Source of the DNA: Rhabdophis nuchalis
Lineage: Eukaryota; Chordata; Lepidosauria; Squamata; Natricidae
DNA: 64,000 bases
Reading direction: 5' to 3'
NCBI GenBank assembly: GCA_039707465.1
Contig: CM077647.1
Location: forward strand, 48,448,110-48,512,109
Shown here: positions 1 through 10,196 of the stretch, piece after piece
How positions within the stretch are numbered: the first letter of the stretch is position 1
Layout: each line of letters opens with the position of its first letter
Notes under the pieces: generated by a model
The model's input: only the letters and a program-made list of their open reading frames with translations
What the model was told of the DNA's origin: nothing
Database searches by the model: none
Translations under genes and position numbers: made by a program

Positions 1-1616
1 GGAGGTTGTCAACGCTTCTCTGAGTTAGGGTTTCTTGCCTGCCTCCCTTAAAGAGGCCATGGTGAGACCCCTCCTGAAGAAGCCCTCTCTGGACCCAGCA
101 TTATTGGTTAATTACCGTCCGGTCTCCAACCTTCCCTTTTTGGCGAAGGTTGTAGAGAGTGTGGTGGCACAACAGTTTCCCCGTCACCTGGAGGAAGTTG
201 ATTATCTGGACCCGCGCCAGTCCGGCTTCCGGCCCGGGCATAGCACCGAGACGGCATTGGTCACGTTGGTAGATGATCTCTGGAGAGCCAGAGATGGGGG
301 TTGTTCCTCCATCCTGGTCCTATTAGACCTCTCTAATGGTATCCTATTGCATCGGCTGGAGGGGTTGGGGGTGGGAGGCACCGTTCTACGGTGGTTCTCC
401 TCCTACCTCTCCGGTCGATCGCAATTTGTTTTGGCAGGAGAGCAGAGGTCGACCTCGAGACCCCTCACATGTGGGGTGCCTCAGGGGTCGGTCCTCTCGC
501 CTCTCCTGTTCAACACATATATGAAGCCGCTGGGTGAGATCATCTGTGGTTTTGGAGTAGAGTACCACTTCTACGCTGACGATACGCAGTTGCATATATC
601 TACCCCAAACCACACCAACGATGCCCTAGCGGTGATGTGCCAGTGCCTGGAAGCCGTGCGGGCCTGGATGGGAAGTAACAGACTTAGACTCAACCCGTCC
701 AAGACCGAGTGGCTGTGGTTTCCGGCTGCCCAATTCAACCAGTTGACTCCATCACTGGCCATAGGGGACGAACATCTTACCCCTGTGGATGGGGCGCGCA
801 ACTTGGGCGTCCTCCTGGATACCTGGCTGTCTATGGAAGATCAAGTGACAGCCGTGGCCAGGAGGGCGTTTTACCAGGTTCGCCTGGTACGCCAGTTGCG
901 CCCCCTATTGGATCGGAATGCCCTTTGCACAGTCACTCATGATCTCGTGACATCCCGACTGGACTACTGTAATTCTCTCTACATGGGGCTCCCCTTGAGG
1001 TGCACCCGAAGACTTCAGCTGGTGCAGAATGCAGCCGCGCCAGCAATAATGGGAACCTCTAGGTTTACCCATATAACACCGCTCTTACGCGAGCTGCACT
1101 GGCTGCCTGTCGTCTTTCGGGTGCGCTTCAAGGTGTTAGCTATCATCTTTAAAGCGCTCCATGGCTCGGGACCTAGTTATCTGCGGGATCAGATCCTGCC
1201 CCATACATCCTCACGGCCGATTCGCTCCCACAGAGAGGGACTTCTCCGGGTGCCGTCCACTAGGCTATGCCAGCGGGCGACACCCTGGGGAAGGGCCTTC
1301 TCTGTGGCGGGCCCGGCCCTCTGGAACGACCTTCCCCCCGAAATCAAAACAACTACGGACCTCCGCTCCTTCCGTCAAAAACTTAAAACATACTTTTTCT
1401 GCTTGGCCTGCCTAGATTAGTCTCCGTCTAATAGGGTGATCGGGATTTTAGGTAATTTATAATTGTGGATTTTAGCGCAGGGATAATCTAGTTTAATCTG
1501 TTTTTATTTATTCTATTTATGTATTTTCTACAGTTATTTTAATTTTCCCTGTGCACCGCTCCGAGTCCCCTTGGGGAGAGGATATACAAATAAAATTATT
1601 GATTATTGATTGATTG
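1..1616 (+). mobile_element. L2-like LINE, copy 1 (cut by window start)
   Basis: A non-LTR retrotransposon with the RT domain and C-terminal region of ORF2, followed by an AT-rich 3' UTR, a short GC hairpin (CCGAGTCCCC/GGGGAGAGG near 1560) and a (ATTG)n tail at about 1586-1616. The L2-like placement rests on GHSTETAL, YADDTQL and the C-terminal ending LWNDLPP; CR1 is the nearest alternative. Its real 5' end lies outside the window. The next LINE copy starts right at its tail. Confidence 0.88.
26..1420 (+). pseudogene. L2-like ORF2 reverse transcriptase, inactive
   Basis: The frame encodes RT and the C-terminal region. It contains PLLKKPSLDP, NYRPVSNLPF, QSGFRPGHSTETAL, CGVPQGSVLSPLLFN, YADDTQL and, near the end, GPALWNDLPPE. 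A TAG at 26-28 interrupts the frame where other copies have Glu. RT motif A is damaged: after LLDLS the frame continues directly with NGILLHRL, whereas copies at 17500 (- strand) and 37440 have AAFDTIDH in between. This 24 bp in-frame loss near 335 removes the catalytic Asp, so the long open frame does not mean a working enzyme. The stop is at 1418-1420. Confidence 0.85.
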
Positions 1617-2622
1617 ATCCACCCTGAACCACCCCAACGATGCCGCCGAGGTGTTGTCCCGGTGTTTGGCGGCCGTACGGATCTGGATGTGTAGTAACAA
1701 ACTCAAGCTCAACCCGTCGAAGACTGAGTGGCTGTGGTTTCCTGCACCCCGGTTCAGCCAGGTAACTCCAACTCTGGCCATTGGGGGCGAAACATTGGCC
1801 CCCATGGAGAGGGCGCGCAATTTGGGTGTCCTGGATTCCCGGCTGTCCATGGAGGACCATGTGGCAGCCGTGGCCAGGGGGGCGTTCCATCAGGTACGCC
1901 TGATGCGCCAATTGCGCCCCTTACTGGACCGGGCTGCCCTTCGCACAGTCACTCAATCACTCGTGACGTCCCGACTTGACTACTGTAATGCTCTCTACAT
2001 GGGGCTCCCCTTGAGGTGCACTCGAAAGCTACAGTTAGTCCAGAATGCGGCCGCGCAGGTGATTATGGGAGCTTCTAGATGCTCCCATATAACACTGCTC
2101 CTGCGTGAGCTGCACTGGCTACCTGTGGCCTTTTGGGTGCGCTTCAAGGTTTTGACAACCATCTTTAAAGCGCTCCATGGCTCGGAACCTAGTTATTTGC
2201 GAGACCGTCTCCTGCCCCATACATCCCTTCGTCCGCTCTGCTCCCATAGAGAGGGCCTTCTCAGGGTGCCGTCGGTCGGGCAATGCCGGTTTGTGACACC
2301 CAGGGGAAGGGCCTTCTCTGTGGCGGGCCCTACCCTTTGGAACGACTTACCCCCTGAACTACGTACCATCTCTGACCTCCGCCTCTTCCGCCAGTGTCTT
2401 AAGACACACCTTTTCCATCAAGCTGGCCTAGCGTTACCTCCTGTTGTGACTGCTCCTAGATAGTTTTAATTTGAGGGATTTTAATCGATTTTAGCACAGG
2501 GTAGGAATTTAATATGTTTTTCAATTTTGTATTTTGATATTTGTTATGTTTTAAATTTCCTGTGCGCCGCCCTGGGTCCTTTTAGGAGAAGGTGCGGGGT
2601 ATAAATCTAAATAAAAAAAAAA
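1617..2622 (+). mobile_element. L2-like LINE, copy 2 (5'-truncated)
   Basis: It begins inside ORF2 just after the YADD region and ends with 3' UTR, GC hairpin (CGCCGCCCTGGGTCC, then AGGAGAAGG near 2590) and an A-rich tail. The body is about 1 kb and diverged from copy 1. The start coincides with the (ATTG)n tail of copy 1, giving a head-to-tail pair. Confidence 0.85.
1651..2463 (+). pseudogene. L2-like ORF2 C-terminal fragment
   Basis: About 270 residues from the region after the RT active site to the end of ORF2: LNPSKTEWLWFPAP, LVTSRLDYCNALYMGLPL, LQLVQNAAA, LLRELHWLPV and LWNDLPPEL. There is no RT catalytic core and no endonuclease, so it cannot move itself. Compared with copy 4 it lacks one codon near 1830 (GVLDSRL against GVLLDSRL). 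Confidence 0.85.
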
Positions 2623-2874
2623 GTGTTAATGTGTGATGTGAATTTTTGAATTTTTGGAATAATGCATATAATCTTTCTAGCTTAGCAGTGGAGTGGAACA
2701 TCCTGGAAAAACATCCTTATTTTCAATGATAATTAATTTATCAATGATAAATTAATTAGCAGCTAGTAAAGATGTCCTTGGTAGGCTTTGGACATACCGT
2801 ATTTTTCGGAGTATAAGACGCACCGGAGTATAAGACGCACCAAGGTTTTGAAGAGGCAAATTACAAAAAAAAGT

Positions 2875-3500
2875 AGGTAGATAGGTAGGTAGGTAGGTAG
2901 GTAGATAGAGGGAGAGAGAGGGAGAGAAAGAAAGAGAAATACGTAAGGTAGGTAGATAAAGGGATAGAGAGAGAGAGAGAAATAGAGAGAAATACAGTAG
3001 ATAGGTAAGGAGAGAGAGTAGATAGGTAGGTAAAGGGATATAGAGAGAGAAATAGCGAGGGAGAGAGAAATACAGTAGGTAGGGAGAGAGAGTGTCTGTG
3101 TAGGTAGGTAAATAGGTAGGTAGATAAAGGGGAAGAGAAATACAGTAGATATGTAGGGGGAGAGGGAGAATTGTGGGTAGATAGGTAGAAGAATAGAGAG
3201 AGAAAGAGAAATACAATAGGTATGTAGGGGGAGAGGGAGATGTGTGTGTGTAGGTAGGTAGAAGGATGAGAGAGAAATAGAGAAAAATACAGTAGGTAGG
3301 ATGGAAGAGAGAGAGAGTGTGTGTAGGTAGGTAGAAGTATATATAGAGAGAAATATATAGATAGAGAGAGAGAGAAATACAGTAAGTAGGGAGGGAGTGT
3401 GTGTGTGTTTGTGTGTGTAGTTAGGTAGAAGGGAAGAGAGAGAAAGAGAAAAATACAGTAGGTAGGTAAAAAGAGAGAGAGATTAGGTAGGGAGGTTGAT
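2875..3500. repeat. (TAGG)n / (AG)n microsatellite tract
   Basis: About 600 bp of impure GTAG/AGAG repeats interleaved with AATACAGTAGG. The same motif appears in the opposite orientation at 6017-6370, 49400-49530 and 57140-58080. It lies inside the MITE. The open frames that cross it (Tyr/Leu/Ser repeats on the - strand) are not genes. Confidence 0.85.
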
Positions 3501-3589
3501 GTTTTCAGGTGTATTTATCTATGTCCTGCAGAAGGAAATCGCTGACAAACCTTAAAACTTCATTTCTGCTTGCTCAGAAACAGTTAAAG

Positions 3590-4245
3590 AGCCTTCCGAA
3601 AGGGGGGGGGGGAGCCTTTGCATGGGACAAACTTCCAAAACAGCCCATTTCTCCGTGAAAATGAGGCCGTTTTTTTTCCAAATAAAAAGCATAACTAGAC
3701 TTGGGAGAGGGGGCTTGCAGAATGCTCCGGGGGGGGGGGGGGTGAAAAATGAGCAAAAAACCCGCCACATTTATCGCCCGTTTGAGGCTAATTCCTGCCC
3801 TCCCCAGCCCCCAGAAGCTGTCTGGAAGCCTCGGCACAGCCAGTTTGGTGAAGGGGGCGGGGTTCCAGGAGGCAAAAAGGGTTTTTTTGCGCTTTGCATA
3901 CTTCCCCAACCTGCTCTTTCTCCGCGAAAACGGGGCCGATTTTCTTCAAATAAAAAGCATAACTAGCCTTGGGGGTTTTTGCAGAGTTCTCCTGGGGGGG
4001 GGATAAAAAATGAGTAAAAAATCGTCCCATTTATCGCGAAAACGGACCGTTTTTATGTCAAATAAATTGCATGCATAGCCCTATGGAGGCTTATACAGTG
4101 CTGCTGGGGGCTGGGGGAGGGGGAAACGGCCCGTTTGAGGCTAATTTCTGCCCTCCCCAGCCCCCAGGGGCTCTCTGGAAGCCTCCATAAGACTAGGCAC
4201 AGCCAGTTTGGTGAAGGGGGTGGGGTTCCAGGAGGCAAAAAATTC
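3590..4245. repeat. Tandem G-rich units inside the MITE
   Basis: A unit containing AAATAAAAAGCATAACTAG, a G-run of 8-13 and CATTTATCGC occurs near 3679-3780, 3948-4035 and, more diverged, 4060-4100. A second block (GAGGCTAATT...CCCTCCCCAGCCCCCAG...AGCCAGTTTGGTGAAGGGGG) occurs at about 3784-3875 and 4136-4240. The arrangement indicates internal duplication. Confidence 0.7.
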
Positions 4246-4415
4246 TGTATTCGATGTATAAGACGCACCCAGATTTTCAGCCTGTTTTTAGAGGGAAAAA
4301 GGTGCGTCTTATACTTCGAAAAATACGGTAGTTCTTTAAAACACACTTCAAATTCTTTCGATGAATCGTCCTTGTGTGTTCCAATAAATAATAGAATGAT
4401 AATTTGTAATTTTAG

Positions 4416-4584
4416 AAAGATGTCAGATGTTACCCTGGAAAAAACAAGAGAGGATCAGAAGTTGATTGAGGAGATGATGAAACTAAAAGAAGAAAATGTG
4501 ACTTTCCAAAAAGAAAACTCTATTCTTTCCCATCGGTGTGAAAAACTGGAATCAACAGTACAGAAATTAGCATCTGATCTGGAG
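4416..4584 (+). CDS. STK31: STK31 exon A (coiled coil)
   Basis: The exon lies between a TTTTAG acceptor (AG at 4414-4415) and a GTAGGA donor at 4585. It is 169 nt: one base finishes a codon, then 56 codons ending in phase 0. Only this frame is open. The peptide is a charged heptad-like helix (MKLKEENVTF, EKLESTVQKL), as expected for the STK31 coiled coil. It is the first exon of the gene in the window. A MITE ends 87 bp upstream, so the acceptor region sits right beside mobile DNA. The exon start rests on the splice consensus alone. Confidence 0.8.
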
Positions 4585-5425
4585 GTAGGATAAAGAGAAT
4601 GTTGCTACATCTGTAATTATATAATTGTCAATCTTAACAATAATGAAATGATATAGAAAATTCTTCCTTTGTTGAAAAAGTGAAGGTGGATGCTTGATGT
4701 CTAGGTCAGTGTTTCTTAGACTTTGTCAATTTAAGAAGTAGGGTCTTCAAGAAGTCCCATCCAATGAGAAACATTGATCTAGATGTTCTTTCTTTAATGT
4801 GTTTAACTTTTGTCAGTAGATTCTGTGGACCTGACCAAATGTAGTGGGTATAAAGTACAATTGCCTGAGACAATTGTGGTCCAGCTAATATAAGCAATTC
4901 TTTACAGTCTTAATTTGTTAACCTGGTATCCTTTAGCTCAATAATAGTCCACAATCACTTGTAACCAAATCCTTTTGGCTATGATTGCTAAAAATTAGAA
5001 GCATTGTTCACTATTTGAGGCAGAAACCCACAAAAATATAAGCTATAATACAGGCTTATCATGGCCTTAAAATCAAACTCTGAAATTCATCTTCTATGTT
5101 GAGAAAATGTTGTCTTGCCCAGATGAAGCCCAGACATGGCTTCATTCAATTTGCTTTATCATGCTTTGCCTTCCTTAGTAATAATAAATGTGACCCTTGA
5201 CTGCTGAAAGGCTAATTACCCTCTGGTATATTGGCTTTTCACCTCCACCAGTTCCATTTAAGATATTTATTCCAGTACTGTTTTCCTTCGTGATTTTAAA
5301 CTGCCTGAAGCAAAAAATCTGTGTACCTATATGAAAGATCTACTTAGTCCTGTTCAATTCTTCAGTGATAGCCTGTAAGAAGCAGTATTGGTGGGCTAAT
5401 GCTTTCATTGGTATATGCAATGCAG
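4585..5425 (+). other. STK31 intron A-B
   Basis: AT-rich intron. A 70 bp hAT-like remnant sits at 4707-4776. I recognise nothing in the remaining stretch 4790-5420: no long frame, no clear repeat and no splice-flanked conserved peptide. Confidence 0.6.
4707..4776 (+). mobile_element. Short hAT-like MITE
   Basis: A 70 bp sequence with inverted ends CAGTGTTTCTTAGA and ATGAGAAACATTG. It is flanked by an imperfect 8 bp duplication, GTCTAGGT at 4699-4706 and ATCTAGAT at 4777-4784 (6 of 8). End sequence and duplication length fit non-autonomous hAT elements. Confidence 0.6.
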
Positions 5426-5541
5426 AAAGAGAAGAAAGCTTCCAAGGAAAGCCATGATTGTATGGAAAACAGGCTGCTCACTTATGTAGGAACTACAATG
5501 AAAAAATTGGCTATCAGCTTTGAAAAATTGAAAAAAATGAG
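5426..5541 (+). CDS. STK31: STK31 exon B
   Basis: The acceptor is ATGCAG (AG at 5424-5425) and the donor is GTATGC at 5542. The exon is 116 nt, enters in phase 0 and leaves with two bases (AG) of the next codon, which exon C completes as Arg. The peptide starts KEKKASKESHD and ends SFEKLKKM, rich in Lys and Glu like exon A. The phase fits both neighbours, and the frame is open between the two splice sites. Confidence 0.78.
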
Positions 5542-5782
5542 GTATGCATTTTTCTAGACTATATCTGTAAAGGATAATTTTTAGTTGATGTAAGTAATAA
5601 TATTCCTGGATATTTCTTCAAACATTGATTTACTCTTAGGATAACCTATGATTTATTTAACCATAGTTTATATGAAACAGACATAGCAAAATAAGATGGG
5701 GATTATTGAGAAATAATTTGAGATATTGCAGTCAACAAGAAAATAATTAAAAAGTGAAAATTGCCAACATTTCACAAGTTTC

Positions 5783-5998
5783 AGAACTTCTACACTGCAA
5801 AAACATATAGACTACACAACTCAACCAGGGTAGAGCAATAGACACAATTTGCATATACTTCTGCAAAGCCTTTCATTCAATGGTACATGACAAACTACTT
5901 CTAAAACTAAAATCTTATGTCATTTCCGGATTCCCTGAGACTGTCTACAGTTGACCTCACCTCCCAAGAGGTCTATAACTGCATAAGCGCACCGTGTC
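5783..5998 (+). mobile_element. Non-LTR LINE fragment (RT motif A region and 3' end)
   Basis: The + strand frame gives degraded residues like KAF.S.VHDKLLLKLKSY, typical of the RT motif A region of a LINE. It runs straight into a 3' end like GCATAAGCGCACCGTGTC and then microsatellite. An internal deletion has removed most of the RT. The clade is not resolved. Confidence 0.55.
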
Positions 5999-6462
5999 TT
6001 CTGTCCGTGTCCTATTGTCCCTCCCTCCCTCCCTCCCTCCCTCCCTCCCTCCCTCTACCTACTTACCTATCTACACTCTCTCTCTACCTACCTATCTACC
6101 TACTGTATTTCTCTCTCTCTTTCTCTCTCCATCTACCTGCCTATCTATCTACACTCTCTCTCTACCTACCTATCTACTTACTGTATTTCTCTCTCTCTCT
6201 CTCCTTCTACCCACCTACCTACCTATCTACACTCTCTCTACCTACCTATCTACCTACTATATTTCTCTCTCTCTCCCTTTATCTACCTACCTACCTACTC
6301 TCTCTACCTACCTACTGTATTTCTTTCTCTTTCTCTCCTCTCTATCCCTCTATCTACCTACCTACCTACTTTTTTAAAAAAATTGCCTCTTCAAAACCTG
6401 GGTGTGTTTTATACTCCGGTGCATCTTATACTCCAGTGTGTCTTATACTCCGAAAAATACGG
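5999..6462 (-). mobile_element. Partial second copy of the GTATAAGACGCACC MITE
   Basis: On the - strand this repeats the left part of the MITE at 2797: end CCGTATTTTTCGGAGTATAA (here 6443-6462 in reverse), spacer with AGAGGCAATTTTTTT, then GTAG/AG microsatellite. A TA follows at 6463-6464. The other end is missing; the microsatellite abuts a LINE fragment. The long open frames here (Tyr/Leu/Ser-rich) are repeat translations, not genes. Confidence 0.65.
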
Positions 6463-6464
6463 TA

Positions 6465-6829
6465 CTTATATCTGTTATCTTATTACATGCTTGACAAAAT
6501 AAATAAATAAAAATAGTTTTCTGCTATTTCAGTTTCATGATTTTGCTTGTTTACAGCGGAAATCTCAAGAGATCTCATGGAAAACATTGACATCTTACAG
6601 GATTTAGTTGTCTTGCATATTTTCGGATTTTTGTCCATTTGTTTCAAAAGCAGATTTATTTAATTTTGGAAAGCCAAATATGGCATCAGGAATCTTGTAC
6701 TTGTTTCCAGAAGCACTATACAGGTGCATGCAGACAACCATGAATCCATTTTTACTGCCACAGTTGCTGAATTCATATATAAGTAAAAGATTGTACTGTG
6801 TTTCAAGTTATATTGATCAGGGTGATACT
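6465..6829 (+). other. Intron B-C, unrecognised part
   Basis: AT-rich sequence with an open frame at 6608-6958 that has no recognisable domain. Two CAG acceptors near 6557 and 6600 lead into stops, so I see no exon. Confidence 0.5.
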
Positions 6830-7260
6830 AAAAATAGCTTGCAGACAATACTTGACCTTACAAGTGACCTCCCAAAAGCTACTTATGATGGCCGCTCACC
6901 TCTCTCCTGGTCATGTGATCATTGTCAACTCGTGAACAATCACATTTTGGGCCCTTAGCCACTGGTCCACATTTATAGCCATTTGCAGCATCCTGCAGTT
7001 ATGTGACTGATTTAAATTTTTTGTTGGAAAAACAAAATTCTAGTTCTAACTCTAGTTTCTTGCAAAAAGTACTCATTGTGGACAGTGAGTTTGATTAACA
7101 ACTTCAGCTTTTGCTTACTACAGCTGCATTCCCTTAATAACTGCAAAAAGGTTGTAAAATTGGATTGGTTAAATGGGTGCCTTAAGTTACGATCATCATG
7201 ACATATGACAGAAATTCCAGGCTTCCTTACAGGACAACCTGTAGTGGCCCAGTTAATTGA
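6830..7260 (+). mobile_element. Diverged squamate TA-flanked MITE
   Basis: Phrases such as GGTCATGTGATCATTG, CAGCATCCTGCAGTTATGTG, AAAAAGGTTGTAAAATTGG and ACAGAAATTCCAGG match the same repeat family as 43576-43960 and 9788-10150. Ends are worn and the boundaries are approximate. Confidence 0.5.
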
Positions 7261-8281
7261 GTAGAATGCCAGCTTACTTTTCAGTAATGGTTTGAGACCT
7301 CAGTAGGAATTTGCAAAATTTGATAATTCAAGAACAGATTATCTCAAAAACCAGTAGACAGTTTAAGCTTTATTTTTTTAAATAAATTCTCTGAATGGGA
7401 AGTTGTTTAAAGTGTCTTGGATACACAGCAGTTTTACAAAAGACTTTTCTGATCTTTCTTCAGAAAAACATGATTTTTCCCTACAATGTCAAATAGGTTT
7501 ACTTAACATACATAAAAATGTAATTGTATATAATATTTAAATCAATGTGTTAGATTATGTAAAGATTGATCATAGTACCAACTTCTGTCAGTTGCAACAA
7601 ATATAGAAAGTCAGTGTTCTGGCTACAATTTTGATTTCATTGATCTCCCCCCTCCTCTGACCCATCTGGTTATTTGGCATAGTGAAACATTTGAACAGCT
7701 GTGTAGAAAAAGGATAGTGTGTCAGGAGGCAGAGAAAGTGGAACAGGCTAGAAAGAGCAGTGAGAAAAAAAAGTGGAATATAAGAGGCAAGTAGGGAGGT
7801 AATACAAAAAGGTATAAAAAGCAGAAGGTTAGCAGCTTCGCAGTTAGTGAGGACACAGGAAGGAGGGTAGGCTGGGGTGAAGGAAAGAAATGAAGGGGAA
7901 TATAGCAACAGGCCACCTGATGGGGAGGTGCAGGAAGGAAGAAAGGCTGAGGAATGAGAAGGGAACAAGAGGGTTCAAAGACTGAATGTAGTCTGGGGCT
8001 AAACTTTATATTTTCCTGATAAATACTATTGCTTTGTCTTTTAAAGAGTACAATTACCTAAGCCTATCATTTTGTTATGTCTCTGGTGATAGTATTCCTA
8101 CATGAAAGGTTTAATCTGCTGTTCTTATGTATTCTTTTATTGTACATCAGATAGAATAAACTATACTTGGAATATTGGCATTTATTTTATTGGGTAAAAA
8201 TAGCTGTAAGACATAGCAATGCATCTTATATAATGGATCTTAATTATATAGTATTATAAATGTTCATTTTTAAATATTCAG
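7261..8281 (+). other. Intron B-C, remainder
   Basis: AT-rich intron with a purine-rich stretch at about 7690-7990. The frames on the - strand there are compositional artefacts. No gene or clear repeat recognised. Confidence 0.5.
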
Positions 8282-8441
8282 ACAAAATCATGAAAAAGCT
8301 CATTTGGGAGCAGATCTTTTAGAAGCTGCAAATAAAGTTACCAACGAGCAACTTGGTGCCCCTCTGTCCATGGAAACATTGGAAAAGATATGGGCAGATT
8401 ATAATATTTCCCAGCAAAAAATACGCCTTTGCAAAGATGTG
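8282..8441 (+). CDS. STK31: STK31 exon C
   Basis: The acceptor is ATTCAG (AG at 8280-8281) and the donor is GTAGGT at 8442. The exon is 160 nt: the first A completes the Arg codon opened in exon B, then 53 codons follow and the exon ends in phase 0. The peptide includes GADLLEAANKVTNEQL and KIWADYNISQQKIRL. It carries no stop in the used frame and has strong splice signals. Confidence 0.8.
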
Positions 8442-8584
8442 GTAGGTGACAAATCATACCATTTACGCTCCTCTTATTTCTCTTAAATTTTGTTGATGTA
8501 GCTGCTTAAGCTTGTTAGCAAAAGTATTGCCAAGGATTTAAAATGTGACTATATTTTGCTAATATATGATTTATCCATATTAAT

Positions 8585-8795
8585 TAATTAATTTTATTTT
8601 TATCCTACTTTATTACTTTATAAGTAAATCAAAATGGTGATTTAATATCCATAATGTTCTTATTTTTCCACAATAACCCTGTGAGTGTAATTGGCTCAAA
8701 GCACCCAGCTGGCTTTCATGCCTAGGGTAGGACTAGAATTCATAAGTCTCCTGGTTTCTGTTCCTTAACCATTAAACCAAATTGGCTCCATGTTA
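8585..8795. repeat. SINE-like relic
   Basis: The stretch ATTGGCTCAAAGCACCCAGC, CTTTCATGCCTAGGGTAGGA and TAACCATTAAACCAAATTGG resembles a tRNA-related SINE common in squamates. It is worn and neither end is clear. A search against a squamate repeat library would confirm it. Confidence 0.45.
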
Positions 8796-8944
8796 GAGCT
8801 GTCACAGATTATGGATTTTGTGAAGAAGAGAAAGTAACTTGCAGGTCATTAGTAGCACATTTTATAGCTTTTCTCTTCCCTCTACTGATCAGCAATAGGA
8901 TAGTTGAATGGAGTACAATTTGGGAATTTGTTGGACTGCAATAA

Positions 8945-8945
<1 letters not shown>

Positions 8946-8980
<35 letters not shown>

Positions 8981-9012
8981 TGAGTGAGAGGGGGGGGGAG
9001 AGAGAGAGAGAG
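8946..9012. repeat. (TG)n (AG)n microsatellite
   Basis: About 34 bp of TG repeats, then GAGTGAGTGAGAG, a G-run and GAGAGA. Confidence 0.9.
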
Positions 9013-9047
9013 AATGTCTTAAAATTTTTACAGGTGTTAATGTTAAT

Positions 9048-9420
9048 GTTTATTATTGTTTATTAAATTTGTATACCGCCCTTCTCCCTTGCGGGACAGG
9101 CCGGTGAACAGGCATCAATAAAACAGTACAAAACATCAATATATAAAATACTTTAAAATGGCATTAAATTGGGGGCCTGTTCTAAAATCCAAATAAAACT
9201 AAATAAAATCAATTAATCAAGCGAACCTGATAAAAAGCCCCAGCCATCGCTGCCTGGCTTCCTCAAAGGTGCAGTGCATTTCAAAGACAGCATCTCACAT
9301 CTCGAGGTACCAAACAGTGTCTCGCTGCGACAGCTGGGCCAGGCCTCTCCACCATCCAACTCGCCAATGGGGGTGCTTCAGCCTGGCCAGCTGCCCGCTC
9401 TTACTGAACTTTTATGCTCG
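9048..9420 (-). mobile_element. L2-like LINE 3' end, antisense
   Basis: Reading the - strand, it ends with the hairpin and TATAC found in the other copies (here GTATACCGCCCTTCTCCC near 9072), followed by the typical AATAAAC tail. Upstream are traces of the ORF2 C-terminus. It abuts a hAT-like relic at about 9490. Confidence 0.7.
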
Positions 9421-9489
9421 GCACTTGGCTGGATGAGGGGAGAAATGTGAAAAGCTCAGGATCTGGGTTGAAAAGCTGTATAAACACAC

Positions 9490-9767
9490 ACACACATACA
9501 CACACATGAGTAGCGTTCCGTTGCGCATGAGTGCCGCCGACAAACAGCTGGCATGTGCAACAGAAACCTGGAAGTTTGGGTGATGGTACATGCATGCGCA
9601 ATGGAACGCTGCTCATCTGGATTTTGACACTTCCGTGCGTGCAAAGGCCAGCTGGCCAGTGCATGCATATGCACATGAACGTGGAAGAAGAGCCAACAAG
9701 GCTGCACGTACCACGTGGAATGGATTTGTGTGCCATTTATGGCACGTGTGCCGTAGGTTTGCCATCA
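9490..9767. mobile_element. hAT-like MITE, right end
   Basis: It ends GTGCCGTAGGTTTGCCATCAC, the right end of the CAGTGATGGCGAACC family seen complete at 21966 and 49898. The left end is missing or beyond recognition. A (CA)n run precedes it near 9484. Confidence 0.55.
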
Positions 9768-9787
9768 CAATAGTATAGGGTTCTATA

Positions 9788-10150
9788 CAGGAAGTCCTTG
9801 ATTTAGAACCATTTGTGATTTTGTGATTGTTCAAAGTTACAAAGCACTGAATATAGTGATACTACTCATACTTAAAACTGTCACGGCACTCCCTGAGTTA
9901 CATATTCAAAATTTGGATTCTTGATAAATGGTATTTATTTATGATGGTTGCATTGTCTCTGGATCATGAGATTGAAATTTGTGACCTTCTCAGATGAATT
10001 CTAATGAGCAAAGTCAGTAGGAGAAGCCAGATTTGGTTAGTGATTGTTAGTGGTTTATTTAACAATTGGGGTAGAAAAGGTCATAAACTTGGGCACAACT
10101 CATTTAACAGAAATTTTGTTCAGTTATGGTTGTAAATTGAGGAGTACCTG
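9788..10150 (+). mobile_element. Squamate TA-flanked MITE next to exon D
   Basis: The ends are CAGGAAGTCCTTGATTTAG and its inverse TAAATTGAGGAGTACCTG, with TA on both sides (9786-9787, 10151-10152). The interior has the family phrases CAAAGTCAGTAGGAGAAGCC and GGTAGAAAAGGTCATAAA. It stops 46 bp before STK31 exon D. Confidence 0.75.
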
Positions 10151-10196
10151 TATCTCTGCTGAGGAAGACCTCAATTGTGCATTCTCTTCTGCACAG

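Larger units (their letters stand above)
2797..4328 (+). mobile_element. MITE with GTATAAGACGCACC ends, microsatellite core
   Basis: The ends are inverted repeats: left CCGTATTTTTCGGAGTATAA and, at 4301-4328, its near-exact reverse complement (about 28 bp, one mismatch). A TA dinucleotide flanks each end (2795-2796, 4329-4330), the target duplication expected of Tc1/mariner-type MITEs. The left part (about 2875-3500) is (TAGG)n/(AG)n. The right part (about 3590-4240) holds G-rich units repeated about three times. There is no transposase. Open frames in it are low-complexity. It ends 87 bp before STK31 exon A. Confidence 0.75.

Noticed and set aside
2752..3216. 154-codon - strand frame rich in Tyr, Leu, Ser and Pro
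   Set aside because: It is a translation of the (TAGG)n/(AG)n tract; the same applies to the frames at 5917-6510, 49306-49646 and 57466-57966.
4250..4600. Single coding frame from the MITE into STK31 exon A
   Set aside because: The frame is open by chance through the MITE end; a splice acceptor at 4414-4415 marks the exon, and the upstream part is repeat.
6540..6620. Possible extra STK31 exon after a TTTACAG acceptor
   Set aside because: The frame that would fit the phase of exon B meets a stop quickly and there is no convincing GT donor; exon C already joins exon B in phase.
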